A stretch of 64,000 nt of DNA from Druceiella hillmani (taxonomy: Eukaryota; Arthropoda; Insecta; Lepidoptera; Hepialidae). The notes beneath the pieces are model-generated. The model saw nothing but the letters and a program-made list of their open reading frames with translations, ran no database searches and had not been told where the DNA came from. The stretch is taken from the NCBI GenBank assembly GCA_039881145.1, contig JAYKKI010000151.1, positions 558,001 to 622,000 of the forward strand, written 5' to 3'. Positions 23,904-35,960 of the stretch are shown here, piece by piece. The translations under genes were made by a program, and so were the position numbers. Position 1 is the stretch's first letter, and every line of letters starts with the position of its first letter.

Positions 23904-26900
23904 GTCGGTAATAATTGGTGTGCCATGTTGTTACTGCAGTTTGAATATTGAGTTACAGTTTGAAGAAAAGGTTGGAAAATTCGGAAATTTTTTGCTAACA
24001 TATAGCTTAATTTATATATGATAAAGTGTGCGAGTTTTGTGTTCAGTTCATCATCATTAATCTGTATTAATTTCTATCTTTTTCTTCTATCTGATTCTGT
24101 AAATTTTAACTGTATGAAACCTAAGGGCATATTGTGGATAATTCGTAGAGGGGGTCTTAAACGATTTCCTTTAAACTACAATCCCCATACTGATTAATAG
24201 TATTTGACTTATCATTTATAAATATCAGAAATTATGAAGTGTATTAAAACAACCATTAATGAAGGCCCTTCAATACAAACTATTTCATATATAGGAATAT
24301 ATCGATTGTGTTACGATTATCTTTAATGTATGACGAACTTCTTATGTATCATTTACTTAAATATTAAGTTTGAATAAAGCTAGCCATGAAGTACCGAAAT
24401 ATTTACAAGTAGTAGAAATTAATTTGAAGTGTATTAAACTAACCATTAATGAAGGCCGTAAGTAATTCTGCAGATAAAGCATATTCACCCACCAACCGTC
24501 CACACAATTTTGCATTCCCCAGTCAACAGCAGCCCAGTAGGGACCATCACTCACGTGGTTGAAAAAAGACATTTGCAGTAACATAACTGCAGCAAGTAAA
24601 GGTGTCAGACGTAGATATCGGTTCAAATAAATGATAGGTACTGACTTTGCATAAGTTTCTGGAAAATTTGACGTTAAAATAAGTACGTTTCTTAACATGT
24701 GTAAATGAAGTAACTCTTTGTTTCCAAATAATTATAAGAGTCAAAATGAATAGACAATTCATACGATAACAATATTAATGTAAGTGAGTAACACACATAT
24801 TCATAGCACTTTCATTGGTAGCATAAATTTAAAACTATTTAATCTATTGCACTGAATGCTTTCTATTAAAAAAAAAGTTCTGATAGTTTAAAAAATTTTG
24901 CAATTCGGTAAAGATTACATTGATACATACTTTTGAAAATTGGATGAAGTTTTGGTTCATACACATTATGACCGATGGATTCTTATATAGCTTGTGATTT
25001 TAGATATGTTGGTTTATGATATGAGATAATTTGCTGTAAAAAATTGTTCAAATTACCACGTTTACCTTTCTTACTCAACTTCTTAAGGGTGGACCAGGTA
25101 AGCAAAAAAGCTGCTAAGTAGAAGAAAGTGTCGACGGCCAAATTACCGCCTAATATCCATGTTATACCAAATGACTCAACAAACTGCAAACAAGAAGAGT
25201 TTTGTGATTAATTGGAGAAATTTTAGCTTTTGAATTGTAAAGAAATTCACACCATTACCGCTAAATATCAATTAATTTATTCTGTTGAAAGCTCGCAAGT
25301 AAACTTGGGAATAATTTTCAAAATCTGATATAGCCGAAAAAAGACTTCAGATATGATTTGATTATGTCTTATTTTTTTAAAACAATTCATAGCAACAAAA
25401 TAGGTAATCTGTTCTATTAATTTATAAAAAAGCTTTTTTAATGCCAATGATAACTTTTTTATAATATTTTGTTAATATTTAGAGCCTGTATTTTTTGACA
25501 TTGTCTCCGGGATTGAACATTAAATTTATATCGTAATTGAATAAATAATTTTCTTTTGTAATAACACTTGCATAACTATTACCTAGATTTATAGTACCGT
25601 AATAAATCTAGGATTATTTATTGTACCGTCTCGTCTCGTCGTAAATAATCTAGATTTATTATACCGTAATAAATCTTGTCGCAATGAGTTAATATTAAAA
25701 GTGTTACTATTGATTAATATAAAAATATCTCAAACGACGTTACCTGTAATAAAGTCTGAGGATTGGTTATAATACCATATCGTGCTGAAGTATAAGTATG
25801 ACCCAAAATGATCCACAACGTTGATAGTACTCTGATTCCATTGATACTGCTGAGAGGATTTTCGTGCTTGGAATAAGTGGTCAGCTTATCCATTTGGTGG
25901 TACGCGGAGAACGTCTTTGCTGTTTTTGGCACATCTGTCAGATAATATTTTTGTGGTAAATTGTTATACTAAAACAATAAAAAGTAAGTTCTTAAAATAC
26001 AATATTCTAAGCTAGGTTTTCCACTTGATGTTTATTTTAATTTCTTTGTTTTAATTTCGTAACAACTGCTTAAAATTTACTTAAACTTAAGAAATATGTA
26101 TTCATCGTTTATATGTTTTTAACATCATATTTGTTACAATTCATTATAGTGGGCATTTATTCATTATTACCTTTAGAAAATAATATCTTGTTGTATAGTT
26201 GATAACTTGTGCCTGCTATTACTAAAAATCCCAGGATGGAAAAGAGTGCTCTGAAAGAAAATATCATCTTTTTTTATTATTACAAAATATTTTAAAAATA
26301 AATTCGAAATGAAAAAAACTATTATTATTTAAGTTTTTCTTACAGGTCGAACTAACGAGCAAGTAGTTGACTGGTAATGAAAAGAAAAAGTACGTACCGA
26401 CATGAAACTCTTAGTTGAAGAATATGTAAAATAATGTCCAAAATTGTATTTAATATAAATCTAAAAGAGGACGCAATCCCTACAGTTAGTAAAAGAAAGT
26501 GTATTAAAGTAGTGCATAAGGGTACATTAAGTACTGTAACGATACATATTTATGGATTTTCGATCAATAGAATGTTTTAAAATCATAATCTGTCTTTCTT
26601 TAAATTATCTGGATATATAAAAAATAGAAATCTGAAATTAAAAGAGAGTATTGGTAGTATACTGAAGGTATTGTTTAAAAAGAGATTTCTTGACATTCAT
26701 CGCCAAAGGTGGTGAAAAGGGGTGGTCAAGTTTGAATGGGAAAAATTAATTTTTTCTATTGTAAATTCTTATTTATAATTTGATGTTAGTGCCCTTCAAC
26801 ACAAATAATGAAACATAATTTTAGCATTTTCCGAGATTCAACCCTTAAGGGTGTAAAGAAGGGTAGCTAACTTTATATGAGCAAAATATTTTTATGGTAA

Positions 26901-28466
26901 TTTGTAATGCTTCGAGCGAGATTGTTGCCACGACTTAATTTGCGTGCGGCCGAAAAACTGATAGTTAACAATTGGAGTGAAGTTCATAAAACGAATCATT
27001 TACGTGAGCGAAGCCGCGGGCAAAAAGCTATTTTATTTACATACATTATATATATGGGAAAATTTATGTGAAAAACTGCATTTTTGGCACTAAGCTAGAG
27101 TTTAAAATTAAATTTATATTTTCAACATAAATGTCAGTGATACGAAATGCACTTGAGCGTAGCTGTGAAAAAAATTGGAAGCTAGTATGCATTTAATTTT
27201 AAGAAACTTAGTAAAAATAAAAAAAGAAATAAGAGCTATATAAATTATAAAATTGGAGTAATTTCTAAAATGGGGGATTTCTTTTATCCAAATATAAAAT
27301 ATTATGTAACTACATAATGTTTTCCATTATACAAATACACATATAAAGGCACGTACATAGCCACAACATCTTGGGTTGCAAAGGGCTTATCATTGGCCAT
27401 TCTGCAGAAAAATAGTTCGTTTTGTAATTCGACACCAGGTAGCAGATCATCCATCGAAGCAGGACAAGCGTCGGGGACACATACGGCTATTAGGCCTGAA
27501 ATTGACATGCCAGGGGGCAGTGCAGGAGATCTGTAGTGAACATATGTAAGTATTATATATGTAGTTTTATATTATATATTTTTAAAAATAATTTAATAAT
27601 AAAAAGAACATGACAATAATGGAATTATGTTTTGAGGTTTCAACAAAATCTGAAATTTTACAAATGAATTTACCACTGAATATATAGCAAAACACTGATA
27701 TGGAAGAAAAAGACAAATATGTAAAAATATTTTTGTTTATGTTTGTTTTAAATTGAGGTTATTAATCCATTTTCTATTCAGGTTATCTTATTGACATTTT
27801 TTACGTTTCAAAGTTTATTAAATTGGTTAAGTGAAAATAAAAAAATGTGAGCAGGTTATTATCATTAAAAAAATGTTATATAAAGTTTAAGGCACAGGAA
27901 TTTAGAACAAATGTTTTTTAATTAAAATGATAACGAATGTGAGTTAACGAATATATAAAACGAGGAAATTATTTCACAACAATTTTTTTTTATTTTTATC
28001 GATTTCAATGCTTAGTATGATAATTTAAAACGTACTTAACGACGTTTAAAACATACTTAGCGACGATTAAAACGTACTTATGATAATATAAAACGTACTT
28101 TAAACGTTTTAAGCTTGCAGTACGCCCCAACTTGATTTTGTTTTCATTATTTTCAGTCGGTAAAGACAGTTTTGAATCAAATAAATTCAATCGTGGACGA
28201 GTACACAAAATGCTTTAAGATTTACAGTGACTTACAATCCATTCGGTAAAATAAAATTTTCTTGTCCTGAAATTTGCACATTCATCATGCAATACTTCCC
28301 TCTAATATGGACATCCCCCACTGTCTCATCAATCGACAAACATTGTTCGTAATGACCAAAGTTATTCAAGTTTCCGACCAGGATACCAGATGGAAGCTTG
28401 CCACTTGCATCTGTAACTAAACGAGGTTGAAATATATTAGAAATATTATCAGTGAACGAAAATTAA

Positions 28467-28524
<58 letters not shown>

Positions 28525-29235
28525 ATATATGTGTACATTGGGCGAATTAAAATATGTAAATAAATAAATAATACAGAAGCGTCCGAATCAATACACAAAT
28601 GGACGTAGCAAGAATATCAGGAAGGGAGTGAAAATTATGCACTATATATATATTTTTTTTCATTTTAATCGAATTAATAAATAGAATTCAAATAAAGAGG
28701 ATAAATAAATTCCATGTTAAAATAAAGTATATTCACCGCAATGAGTTTAAGGCAATTGCAATATAGGTTTTCCTTTTTAGAACTCACTAATGTAAGTAAA
28801 AGCCGTTAATTTCAGTCAGATTCAGAGATTGACATTATTTCACTTATGACTTCTGGTATAAACAAATATCGAAATATTATTAATTATACAACAGCTGTAT
28901 ATAAAAACGTAGAAAAGTTAGCATCTACCTAACGACAATGAGAATCCCAATCGACTTATTTATTGATTGCTTTAATTTCAGTTAAGAAGTTGAAAAATTT
29001 TAGAATACAATTATTGTCTTAACTTACAGATAAAAGAACTTTCAGTTAAATTGTTCTGCAATTCGCACAATTCTTCATCCACATCCTGCCTCACGCCCAA
29101 AGTAAAGGACCTAGGCATGAATCGTTCCCGAGATAGCAATAATTCGCGTTTAAGCGCATTTTCTCCCAACACTTTTCCAATTTTTAGCATGATTAAAAAA
29201 ATTATGTAGTACAAGACAAGTTTTAATTTGAACAT
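18122..29235 (-). CDS. nrf-6-like: NRF-6-like acyltransferase gene A, 13 coding exons, 671 aa
   Basis: Predicted nose-resistant-to-fluoxetine type protein: a secreted N-terminal NRF domain joined to a multi-pass acyltransferase-3 domain. Exons 1-13 (minus strand): 29028-29235, 28236-28410, 27357-27530, 26171-26250, 25744-25934, 25066-25183, 24444-24658, 22957-23141, 22373-22514, 21441-21624, 19913-20055, 19492-19600, 18122-18213. All introns are GT-AG, phases agree throughout, and the sum is 2016 nt. Residues 1-24 look like a signal peptide. The NRF domain (about 45-185) has ASGKLPSG, EQCLSI, KYCMM and VCVPDAC; N62-L-T is a sequon. A membrane helix lies at about 187-205. The acyltransferase part starts at NGIRVLSTLWIILGHTY with the conserved His at 258, then NLAVDTFFY and RYLRLTP (329-335). 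The tail is basic and acidic and ends VVKDK. Family members act in lipid or drug uptake in worms; the substrate here is unknown. Confidence 0.93.
19064..19146. repeat. (TA)n microsatellite
   Basis: About 80 bases of near-pure TA in intron 12 of gene A. In gene B the matching place holds an insertion of about 650 bases. Confidence 0.95.
20421..20452. repeat. Perfect 14-bp hairpin, intron 10 of gene A
   Basis: Arms 20421-20434 and 20439-20452 with loop GAAT. In gene B (59450-59481) the same hairpin has one mismatch and loop GCAC. Confidence 0.85.
21928..21976. repeat. Perfect 22-bp inverted repeat, intron 9 of gene A
   Basis: Arms 21928-21949 and 21955-21976 around the loop GAACA. Gene B keeps only the right arm (near 61400-61422), so it arose or was lost after the duplication. 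Confidence 0.9.
23813..23900. repeat. (TA)n/(CA)n microsatellite
   Basis: TA runs interrupted by an ACACACAC block, in intron 7 of gene A. The matching intron of gene B has a CA/TA/GA tract at 63431-63524. Confidence 0.95.
24280..24400. repeat. Dispersed repeat fragment in intron 7 of gene A
   Basis: Matches about 15765-15885 and 54100-54220 (GAATATATCGATTGTGTTA, then CTAGCCATGAA). It is missing from the matching intron of gene B, so it is a later insertion, and it is bracketed by a 32-bp direct repeat (24236-24267, 24426-24457). Confidence 0.75.
25582..25680. repeat. Small foldback cluster, intron 5 of gene A
   Basis: CCTAGATTTAT (25582-25592) pairs with 25602-25612. A second, similar foldback with TAGATTTATTATACCG follows at 25650-25675. 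The intervening TCGTCTCGTCG is short-period. Confidence 0.7.
26695..27015 (+). mobile_element. Probable retroposon 3' tail repeat
   Basis: About 320 bases of more GC-balanced sequence in intron 3 of gene A. It ends GAGCGAAGCCGCGGGCAAAA, a tail common to abundant insect retroposons. Related fragments start the duplicated units at about 858-875 and 35961. No coding part seen; the family is not identified. Confidence 0.45.
28025..28108. repeat. 21-bp minisatellite, four copies
   Basis: Units of 21 bases, TTAAAACGTACTTAACGACGT and variants, at 28025, 28046, 28067 and 28088, in intron 2 of gene A. The repetitive open frame read across it on the minus strand (28005-28208) is an artefact. Confidence 0.9.
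28469..28516. repeat. (TA)n microsatellite
   Basis: Pure TA run in intron 1 of gene A. Confidence 0.95.
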
Positions 29236-29299
29236 TTCAAACGTTAGACTTACGCAGAGTTAATAAATAAAACAATTTCCATATGTAACACTTTGGGGC

Positions 29300-29306
29300 T
29301 TTTATA
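29300..29306 (-). promoter_or_regulatory. TATA box of gene A
   Basis: TATAAAA on the minus strand, 65 bases before the ATG at 29235. Transcription would start near 29270-29275 and give a 5' UTR of about 40 bases. Position and sequence are good, but no clear initiator is seen. Confidence 0.5.
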
Positions 29307-29309
29307 GAC

Positions 29310-29610
29310 TCTGATTATTTACATTGTCAATTATCATTGATTTAAATAATTTAATCGGTGATATTAAGGATAACAGTCGTAACTTTTTATTAATCTATTA
29401 ATTTCTAAATGATAATTCCAGTGATATTAACTGTTAAGATCTAGTTACGTATCACGTTCCAATTTTGATATCTAATGGAAGTTGAAAACGGAAAGGACAA
29501 TTCATTGATTATATGTTTATTCGTAGTCGTAGTGCTTCTGGAAATATTTTATGTCTACTACATCACATCGGTAAGAGCAGGAATAGTTAAAAAAAATTAA
29601 CTATTGCCCA

Positions 29611-29654
<44 letters not shown>

Positions 29655-30694
29655 TACATATATATAACAATACAAAAATAATGACAAAAAGGTAATAAAT
29701 ACACTAATTATGTAAAAAAAAACCACGAGAGTTAATATATTTTTAGATTTTTATTTTAAAATTAAACAATAGATATTTCAACAGAACTTTGAAATTGTTT
29801 TCCAGCTATATGAAAATTCTTTAATCCAATAAATATTTAGTTACAGAAAGCAACTCTCCCGGTCCTATATATTATTACTTCAATTATCTCGTAAACATAT
29901 AGAGTATTTTACTAGCTGGTATTATGATATCACCCCATTTAAATTTTTTTTTTCAATTCTTTTTGTACTGAATATGAATTAACGGTAAAAATATCTAGTA
30001 AATAACAGCTTAAAAAGAAACATTACTTTAATTAAAGATTTCATGCTGGAAAGTAATAATAATTGACGTTGAAATGAAAATGTGACAAGTGACAAAGTTA
30101 TGGTTTCTAAACTAATATTTAGTATTAAAAAAAAGTAAATCCCCTTGTAACTTTGAATTTCACCTAGACGTTTCTTTTATACTCAAAGTCCAGTGACCCT
30201 TGTTTCTCTGTCCTCTGCGTCGTAATTTTTCTGATTTTTTTTGTGAGTATGGCAATATTATGTTAGTAGTATAGGTAATAATAAAATAACTAATTATCTA
30301 AAATAACTGTATTCATCGATAAGAGAATATTTAATCTAGTGTGTAGTACATTATGTCAATAATTTTTAAAACATTTTGTATGTTCATCATAGTTTTAATA
30401 ACGAAGTTTCTATAATTAAATTTAAAAATTAAATTACGTTTATAAAAACATCCATTACGTCACATTATTTCATATTGGCCGAATTGATCATGATTTCATA
30501 AAACTAATTCTAGGCTGAAGTTTTTTAGGTATTTAGCGATAATTACGGTTATTGAACTATGTGGATAATACTAATAATTTCATTGAAATTATATGTTAAT
30601 CCGATTTCACTTGAACCAAAAAATATAATAATTACCAAAAATATTGTTTACAATGGAAATAATTTTTCCGTACAAATTTAGTCACCATACGACC
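29310..30694. other. Upstream flank of gene A
   Basis: AT-rich sequence with a (TA)n tract at about 29618-29667. No gene recognised. Regulatory sequence for gene A would lie here. Confidence 0.5.
29618..29667. repeat. (TA)n microsatellite
   Basis: TA run with CATATATACATA interruptions, upstream of gene A. Confidence 0.9.
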
Positions 30695-31895
30695 GCCAAC
30701 CGAAACCAAAGTAAGCCCAACTCAACACAGAACCCATTTCCACCAAACCCAACTCAACATAGCCCAAACACACCCAATGCTATCCAAACCAAACTAATAC
30801 AACCAAACTCAACCTAATCCAAAGCAACCTAGCCCAACTCAATAAAATCCAACCTAACTCAAACCAAAACAAACCTAATCCAGAGCAAAACAAACCCAAC
30901 AAAAACCAAGCAAAACTTACCCAATAAAACAAAACAGACTCAACCCAAACCATTCCAACCCAAACAAAACCCAAAAATATAATCCAATCCAACCCGTAGC
31001 AAAAGTAACTCAAAATAAACTGACCTAATCCAACCCAACCCGAACCAGACCCATCCTAACGAAAACTAAAGTCAACCAACCTAATACAAAGTAAACGTAA
31101 CCAAATCATCCCAATCAAAAGCAAACCTACCTAAACCTAACCCAAAGTAAAGCATACCCAATCCAACTAAACCAAATCCCGTCAACCACAACTCAACCCA
31201 ACCTAAAACCATCTCAACTTAAACGAACGCAATCTAATCTGACAACCCAAAATAATGCAACCCGACCCAATCCAAGACAACACAACCCAACCAAAACCAA
31301 AGGAAAATTGATTTAACCCAGAGAAAACACGACCCAATCACACACCACCTAAAACAAACCCAATCCAAAGCAAATCCACTGCAACCCAAAGCAAACTAAT
31401 ACTACTCAAATAAATCCAACCCAAACCAACTTAACTTGAAACGACCAAACCCAACTAAAGCAAATCCTACCCGACCAAATGAAAATCCAACTCAACAATC
31501 TAAAGCAAACCCAACACAACCCAAAGCAAACCAAACCAAATTAAAATCAGATCCAACCTACTCATACAAATAAAATTCAACCCAACCAAACAAATCCGGA
31601 ACCAAAGACTCAACAAACCAAACCAAATGAACCCAGCTAAATGAAACCCAATCGAACCCGATCCAAAGCAAACCCAATCCTACTCTATTTACCATAATTC
31701 AACCCAACCCAACCGAAAGCAATCCCAACCTAAGGTAATATAGCCCAAACTAACCAAGCATAAATCAAAACTAACCCAACAGAACACAACCCATCTATAC
31801 CCATCAAACCTTATCGAAAGCAAACCAAACTCAACCCTCCACAACTCAAACCAAATCAACCCTACCCAAAGCAAACATAACCCAACCTAATGCAA
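30695..31895. repeat. Degenerate CCCAA/CCTAA-type satellite
   Basis: About 1.2 kb in which the plus strand is almost only A and C with some T and very little G. It is built from irregular words such as AACCCA, CCAAAC, CCTAA and AAAGCAAA. Sequence on both sides is normal AT-rich DNA, so the borders are sharp. The minus strand reads TTGGG and TTAGG words. Tryptophan/glycine-rich open frames on the minus strand here are composition artefacts. Confidence 0.9.
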
Positions 31896-34109
31896 CAAAA
31901 GGGCTACCACGAGTGTCATATTGTTTTTTGTAACGACATATTTTCTACATATTACGCGATATTTACATTACCGTAAATGTATGTAATTAAACACTTTTAT
32001 ACATTTATTAAGAGACAATTCCAAGCTGATTTGGGTAATATGTGAGTCAAGTCCAAATCTGGAAGCAAATCGATGTGATAAAAATGGAAGTGCTCAAACT
32101 AGTTTCATGGGGATATAATTATTGCGGGTCATTTTTCATCAGTGATCCTAAAAGTTTAAATTATTCATTCTATGATTAATTCACGTACATAATCAATCTT
32201 GAAACAATAATGGTTGGATTAGACAATACTAATTATGACCACTGTACAAAACAGGCGATATTATTCGTAATAATTATGATCATACTAAAAAAATTGTCTG
32301 TATTTTTTATGCCGTCTCTTATATCTTCCCATTGTAATTGCAATAGTTTAAAAGCTTCAATTCTTTAGTTAAGTACTAATCCAGCGCGCTTCGGCTTCTT
32401 TAATGTAATAATTATCACTCTTTACCATTAAATTCTAATAAGATATCATATCGTTTATGTTAATTTTCATAATATAAACAGGTGAAAATTTACTTTCCAG
32501 CGTAAAATTAATTTTTATGTCAAAATGCAAAAAAAAATGTAATAACAAATTAACTCAGTGGAAATTAATATGTTTATGTGAGTAAATGCCAGGTGAATAC
32601 CGGCGTGTATTCCTTCTGCAATTTGTTCTGGGAGAATCGTGCATCGTCTTACGCACGATTAGAATCGTAAAAATATAGAAATTTGAAGAATGTAATTTAT
32701 AATCTTAAAATTTAAATAAATTCGATGTAAAACGTAATACAATAGATGTAGGGAGTTGGAATTGATATTTATCCAAAAACATAAATATAAATAAAACACA
32801 ATGTTAAGGTATTTCAGGTTGTCATATCTTGATTAATAAAAATCATTTATCGTCTGTTAAACGTAAGGAATAAGACATGGGTTGTAAATCCCTCATGTCT
32901 GGCGTACCTTAGGTACCACATTATGGAAATAATATGAGCACTGTTACCTACAGTATGTCGTCCAGTTAGGCAGGTGCAGTAGTGTTGAATAATATTATTG
33001 TTGTCACTATTAAATAATAAATGGCGACTGTACTTTCTAGCTCTTACGTGTCGTGATTAAATTCGACCACATAAGAGCTAAGCGTCTTCATTAATGTCAT
33101 AGCCATTAGTGTCCGACGTAGTAGGACTTCATCAATTTTATTTGATATGTTTCCAAAGCTAATAAAATAACGTATTTTTCATCCAAACTAGGGAAATCTA
33201 AGTTGTTCGCTTTCAACCTCGCTCTTAATTATCTCTTTTATTATTTAAACGTTTTCTTTCCCCGTAATTGTGTAAAATATTAGATATTCTACCTTACTTC
33301 TAACTTATTTCGTTGATGAAGATTTCAGCGTATTGACTATCTATGATGTACAGTTTGTGTTAATAAAACGTATGTATCTTTATAACCTCCATGATACCAT
33401 AACTGACCAGAGTTTGGCAGTAATTGAATATACAATGCCTGGGATTGGTTAGTGCTCTCGAATACTTAGGAACACGAAGTATTTCCATATTTTGTTGCTG
33501 TGTTTGGTCATGTGCTTCTCGAATAGAAGGTGTACAGGAGGCTATTCAGCCCAAAAAGAACTTTTCAACAACGTATCGCCCATAGCTATTGGAGTTGAGT
33601 ACCAAAATTTTGCATTGTTTTTTAAGATTATCATATATTTATGTTTTAAGATTGTTTAAAAAATATCCACGAAATAGTATTTAATAAACCAAAAGTAAAT
33701 ATTTTATGATGATCTTGATATTAAGCTTATCTCCTAGGCACAAACTATCAATGATATTAAACATTAAATATCTCCAGTTCGAATACAATATAAACAAGGA
33801 TTATGTCGAAGAGGAATTGAGCGGTACGACTTGTTGCTATATTAAAACGAGTGATTGATTCCTGATTTCTGAAAGTATGACATTCTAAGACTATTGTATT
33901 ATTTTCTTAGGTAAATAATGTTATACTTACCTGTTAGTATATTAATAAAGGCAGTACAGTTTATGTATGTATGAACATAAGTAGAGTTTATGTACGTATG
34001 AACATAGTTAAAATAGAAAATTTTGCATAAAATAAAAGAACAAGTAAGTTTTTACGGGTTTAAAGAAATCTGAGATATGTTTAAAGAGATAAATAGTAAT
34101 TCAAAAGGA
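31896..34109. other. Intergenic sequence with hairpins, no gene seen
   Basis: Contains a perfect 8-bp hairpin (32635-32660), a 9-bp-stem hairpin (33038-33078, TAGCTCTTA with TAAGAGCTA), and two copies of a unit of about 28 bp at 33957-34012 (AGTTTATGTAYGTATGAACA). No reading frame of note. Confidence 0.5.
32635..32660. repeat. Hairpin, 8-bp perfect stem
   Basis: AATCGTGC (32635-32642) and GCACGATT (32653-32660) around a 10-base loop. Not followed by a T run; no function assigned. Confidence 0.7.
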
Positions 34110-34880
34110 ATCAATAAGTGAATACATTTGGCTGTAGTTTTGTAGAAATTAATTATCACTTAATATTTATTGACCATTAAATTTAACTACGTGATGTAGA
34201 ATTATTTCGACTCTATTTAAATAATAATTACGACCTAAGTTTCATTGTATGACATCTTCAGGTGGGCAATTTGAAGAGATTAACACGTAAAAACTTCCAA
34301 CAGCATTTAATTATTATAAAAAATAAAAGCGGAAGTTGTGTTAGAGTGCGTTTTCCCAATTTGTAGTTTTTATTATGTTTTCGACAGATATACAACATAC
34401 AGGTACTTTAGTGTGAGTAATAAATTGAATTGATGTTATTATATTAAATTTAAATTATCCATGTCTCCCATTTGTTGCTTTCTTTTCCTTAGGTGTGTGA
34501 CCAGGCTGAAATAATTTGAAGTGAAATGCAGTATCAATGTTGTCTGACGATGGTATGACTAGAAGATATGGAGTAGGTGTGATGAAATTTTATTGAGTCC
34601 TTCTTTTAATATAATAACGTAGGTGTCTCTTATATGTTTGTTTATTTGTAATTTTCCTAGGATTTTGCTTTTATTGCATTTTGTTTTTATTATTTACATA
34701 TAAGGAGCATTGTTGGTATGAGGGTGATAATTATTTTCAATAAGATGTTTTGCAAAATGAGATGTGTCTAGTTTATTATTTTACCAGCTAGTAATGTGTA
34801 CTTTGTATCTAATTTATAGATGAAAATTGATTGTGTTTGAAATATTTTCTGTTTGTCTGTCTCTACGTTCGTTTGTATGT
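34110..34880 (-). mobile_element. Penelope-like retroelement remnant
   Basis: On the minus strand, pieces of the C-terminal GIY-YIG endonuclease region can be read. RQTNRKYF (about 34838-34862) matches the GQTxR motif, and SHFAKHLIENNY (about 34728-34765) lies downstream in another frame. About 450 bases on comes the terminal motif: CCACCTGAAGA at about 34255-34266, then GAAACTTAGGTCG, then the AT-rich tail with CTACATCACGTAG. The remnant has frameshifts and stops and is 5'-truncated. It links the short inverted elements at 17119 and 55455 to this family. Confidence 0.65.
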
Positions 34881-35559
34881 TAATTACTTCTCGTATCATG
34901 TCAGAATTTTCAACAAATTGGGATAGAATTTAAATTTTTATACAGCTAAAAATTTATAAAGAAATATTTCCTCTCGGTAGAACATTGAAAAGTAAAGAAA
35001 TCAATAAATCGATCAAATTTATGCAGGAAATAAATACAAAACTAAGGTTCCGTAGTTATCTATATCTTCCGGAATTATTCTCGAACATAACTAAAATATT
35101 TAGAAACAAATGTATCATTACAATTTTACTCAAGCGTTAGATTAAACCATTTATATCGTTATTTAAATTAGTTTATTTGTATTACTTTTAATGGGAAACA
35201 ATCATAATTGATAAAAACGTACTGAAGGACTGTGAATCGAAACGTTCATCCATGTAAATATTTGAAGGAAACAATAGTTTAAAAGAAAATGGAAGAAGAA
35301 ATATTAGGTATAAAGGAAAGGAACTCTAGGAGAAAAGTTACTTTAAGTAATCTGCTATATCTTAATATTTCTCTCTTTTAAGTGTCGTCTTTTATATAAA
35401 TATGTTCTGGATATGTATCAAAATTTCTTCCTGTGTTATTACAAATTCACGGTTTTTGTTAATAAAAGTTTTGAATGACAATTTCATTCGTAAGTACGTA
35501 CAAATATCCTTTTTGGGGTACTTCTATTATTAGACGTTTTACACCATCTGTCTATGCTA
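34881..35559. other. AT-rich intergenic sequence
   Basis: Nothing recognised; may be decayed retroelement sequence between the Penelope-like and LINE remnants. Confidence 0.4.
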
Positions 35560-35950
35560 ATTTTTAAAACGGGAGGTTTTCAAGTTTTGTACATTTAATG
35601 TTCTTCATTAACTTCATTTCTTTTTCAAGCTTCTACATCTCATTCGTTACACCGGCACAAACAGGTATTTTCCAAAAGCGGTAATGAATCCTTATTTCAA
35701 AGGCTGTCAGTTTTTTTATGAAACTTTTGTCAGAATCTGGGCCTTTCTACCGTACAGAAGCATTAAAAATATATAGCAGTGTTTTTCTCTATCCGCTCTC
35801 TCAAGTTCTGACTGAGATTTCTTGCTTAAAACACCTTATTCATTTCAAAGAAAAATTCATGCTATTTCTTTAATGTCTCCTGCGTGGTATCCGTTTTCGT
35901 TGATTCAGCTTAACCAGATATTTAACTTTGTTGACTTTTTTGACAATCAA
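35560..35950 (-). mobile_element. LINE reverse-transcriptase C-terminal remnant
   Basis: On the minus strand the end of a non-LTR reverse transcriptase is readable across frames: VKYL (about 35925), NLS-like ISVRT, LLYGRKAQILTK (about 35725-35760), which matches the LLYGxExWTLTK block, then a GFITAF/VTNE-like segment. Stops and shifts are frequent. It abuts the start of duplication unit 2. Confidence 0.6.
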
Positions 35951-35960
35951 ATGAAAAATG

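Larger units (their letters stand above)
864..35960. repeat. Segmental duplication unit 1 (C1 + gene A)
   Basis: First copy of a tandem unit of about 35 kb. The left part, 864-13288, aligns by eye with 35961-43362; shared stretches include the GCGGACAATAACC start and all flanks and exons of the plus-strand pseudogene. The right part, from about 15700 leftwards into gene A, aligns with 54040-64000. Unit 1 alone holds the hAT element, and it has lost whatever lay between its Helitron remnant and 15700. The left breakpoint lies at a short repeat related to the one ending near 27015 (GAAGCCGCGG), which may have mediated the event. Boundaries are by eye, good to about 50 bases. Confidence 0.85.

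Noticed and set aside
28025..28108. CRISPR-like short repeats
   Set aside because: Units are contiguous 21-mers without spacers, in an insect intron.
28005..28208. Heptad-like repeat protein KYVL...
   Set aside because: It is a translation of the 21-bp minisatellite inside intron 2 of gene A.
30780..31874. W/G/L-rich minus-strand open frames
   Set aside because: Stop-free only because the satellite lacks the needed bases; composition artefact.
32960..33100. Possible LTR end plus primer-binding site (AATAAATGGCGAC) and a nearby hairpin
   Set aside because: No CA end before TGGCGAC, no second LTR and no gag or pol sequence around it.
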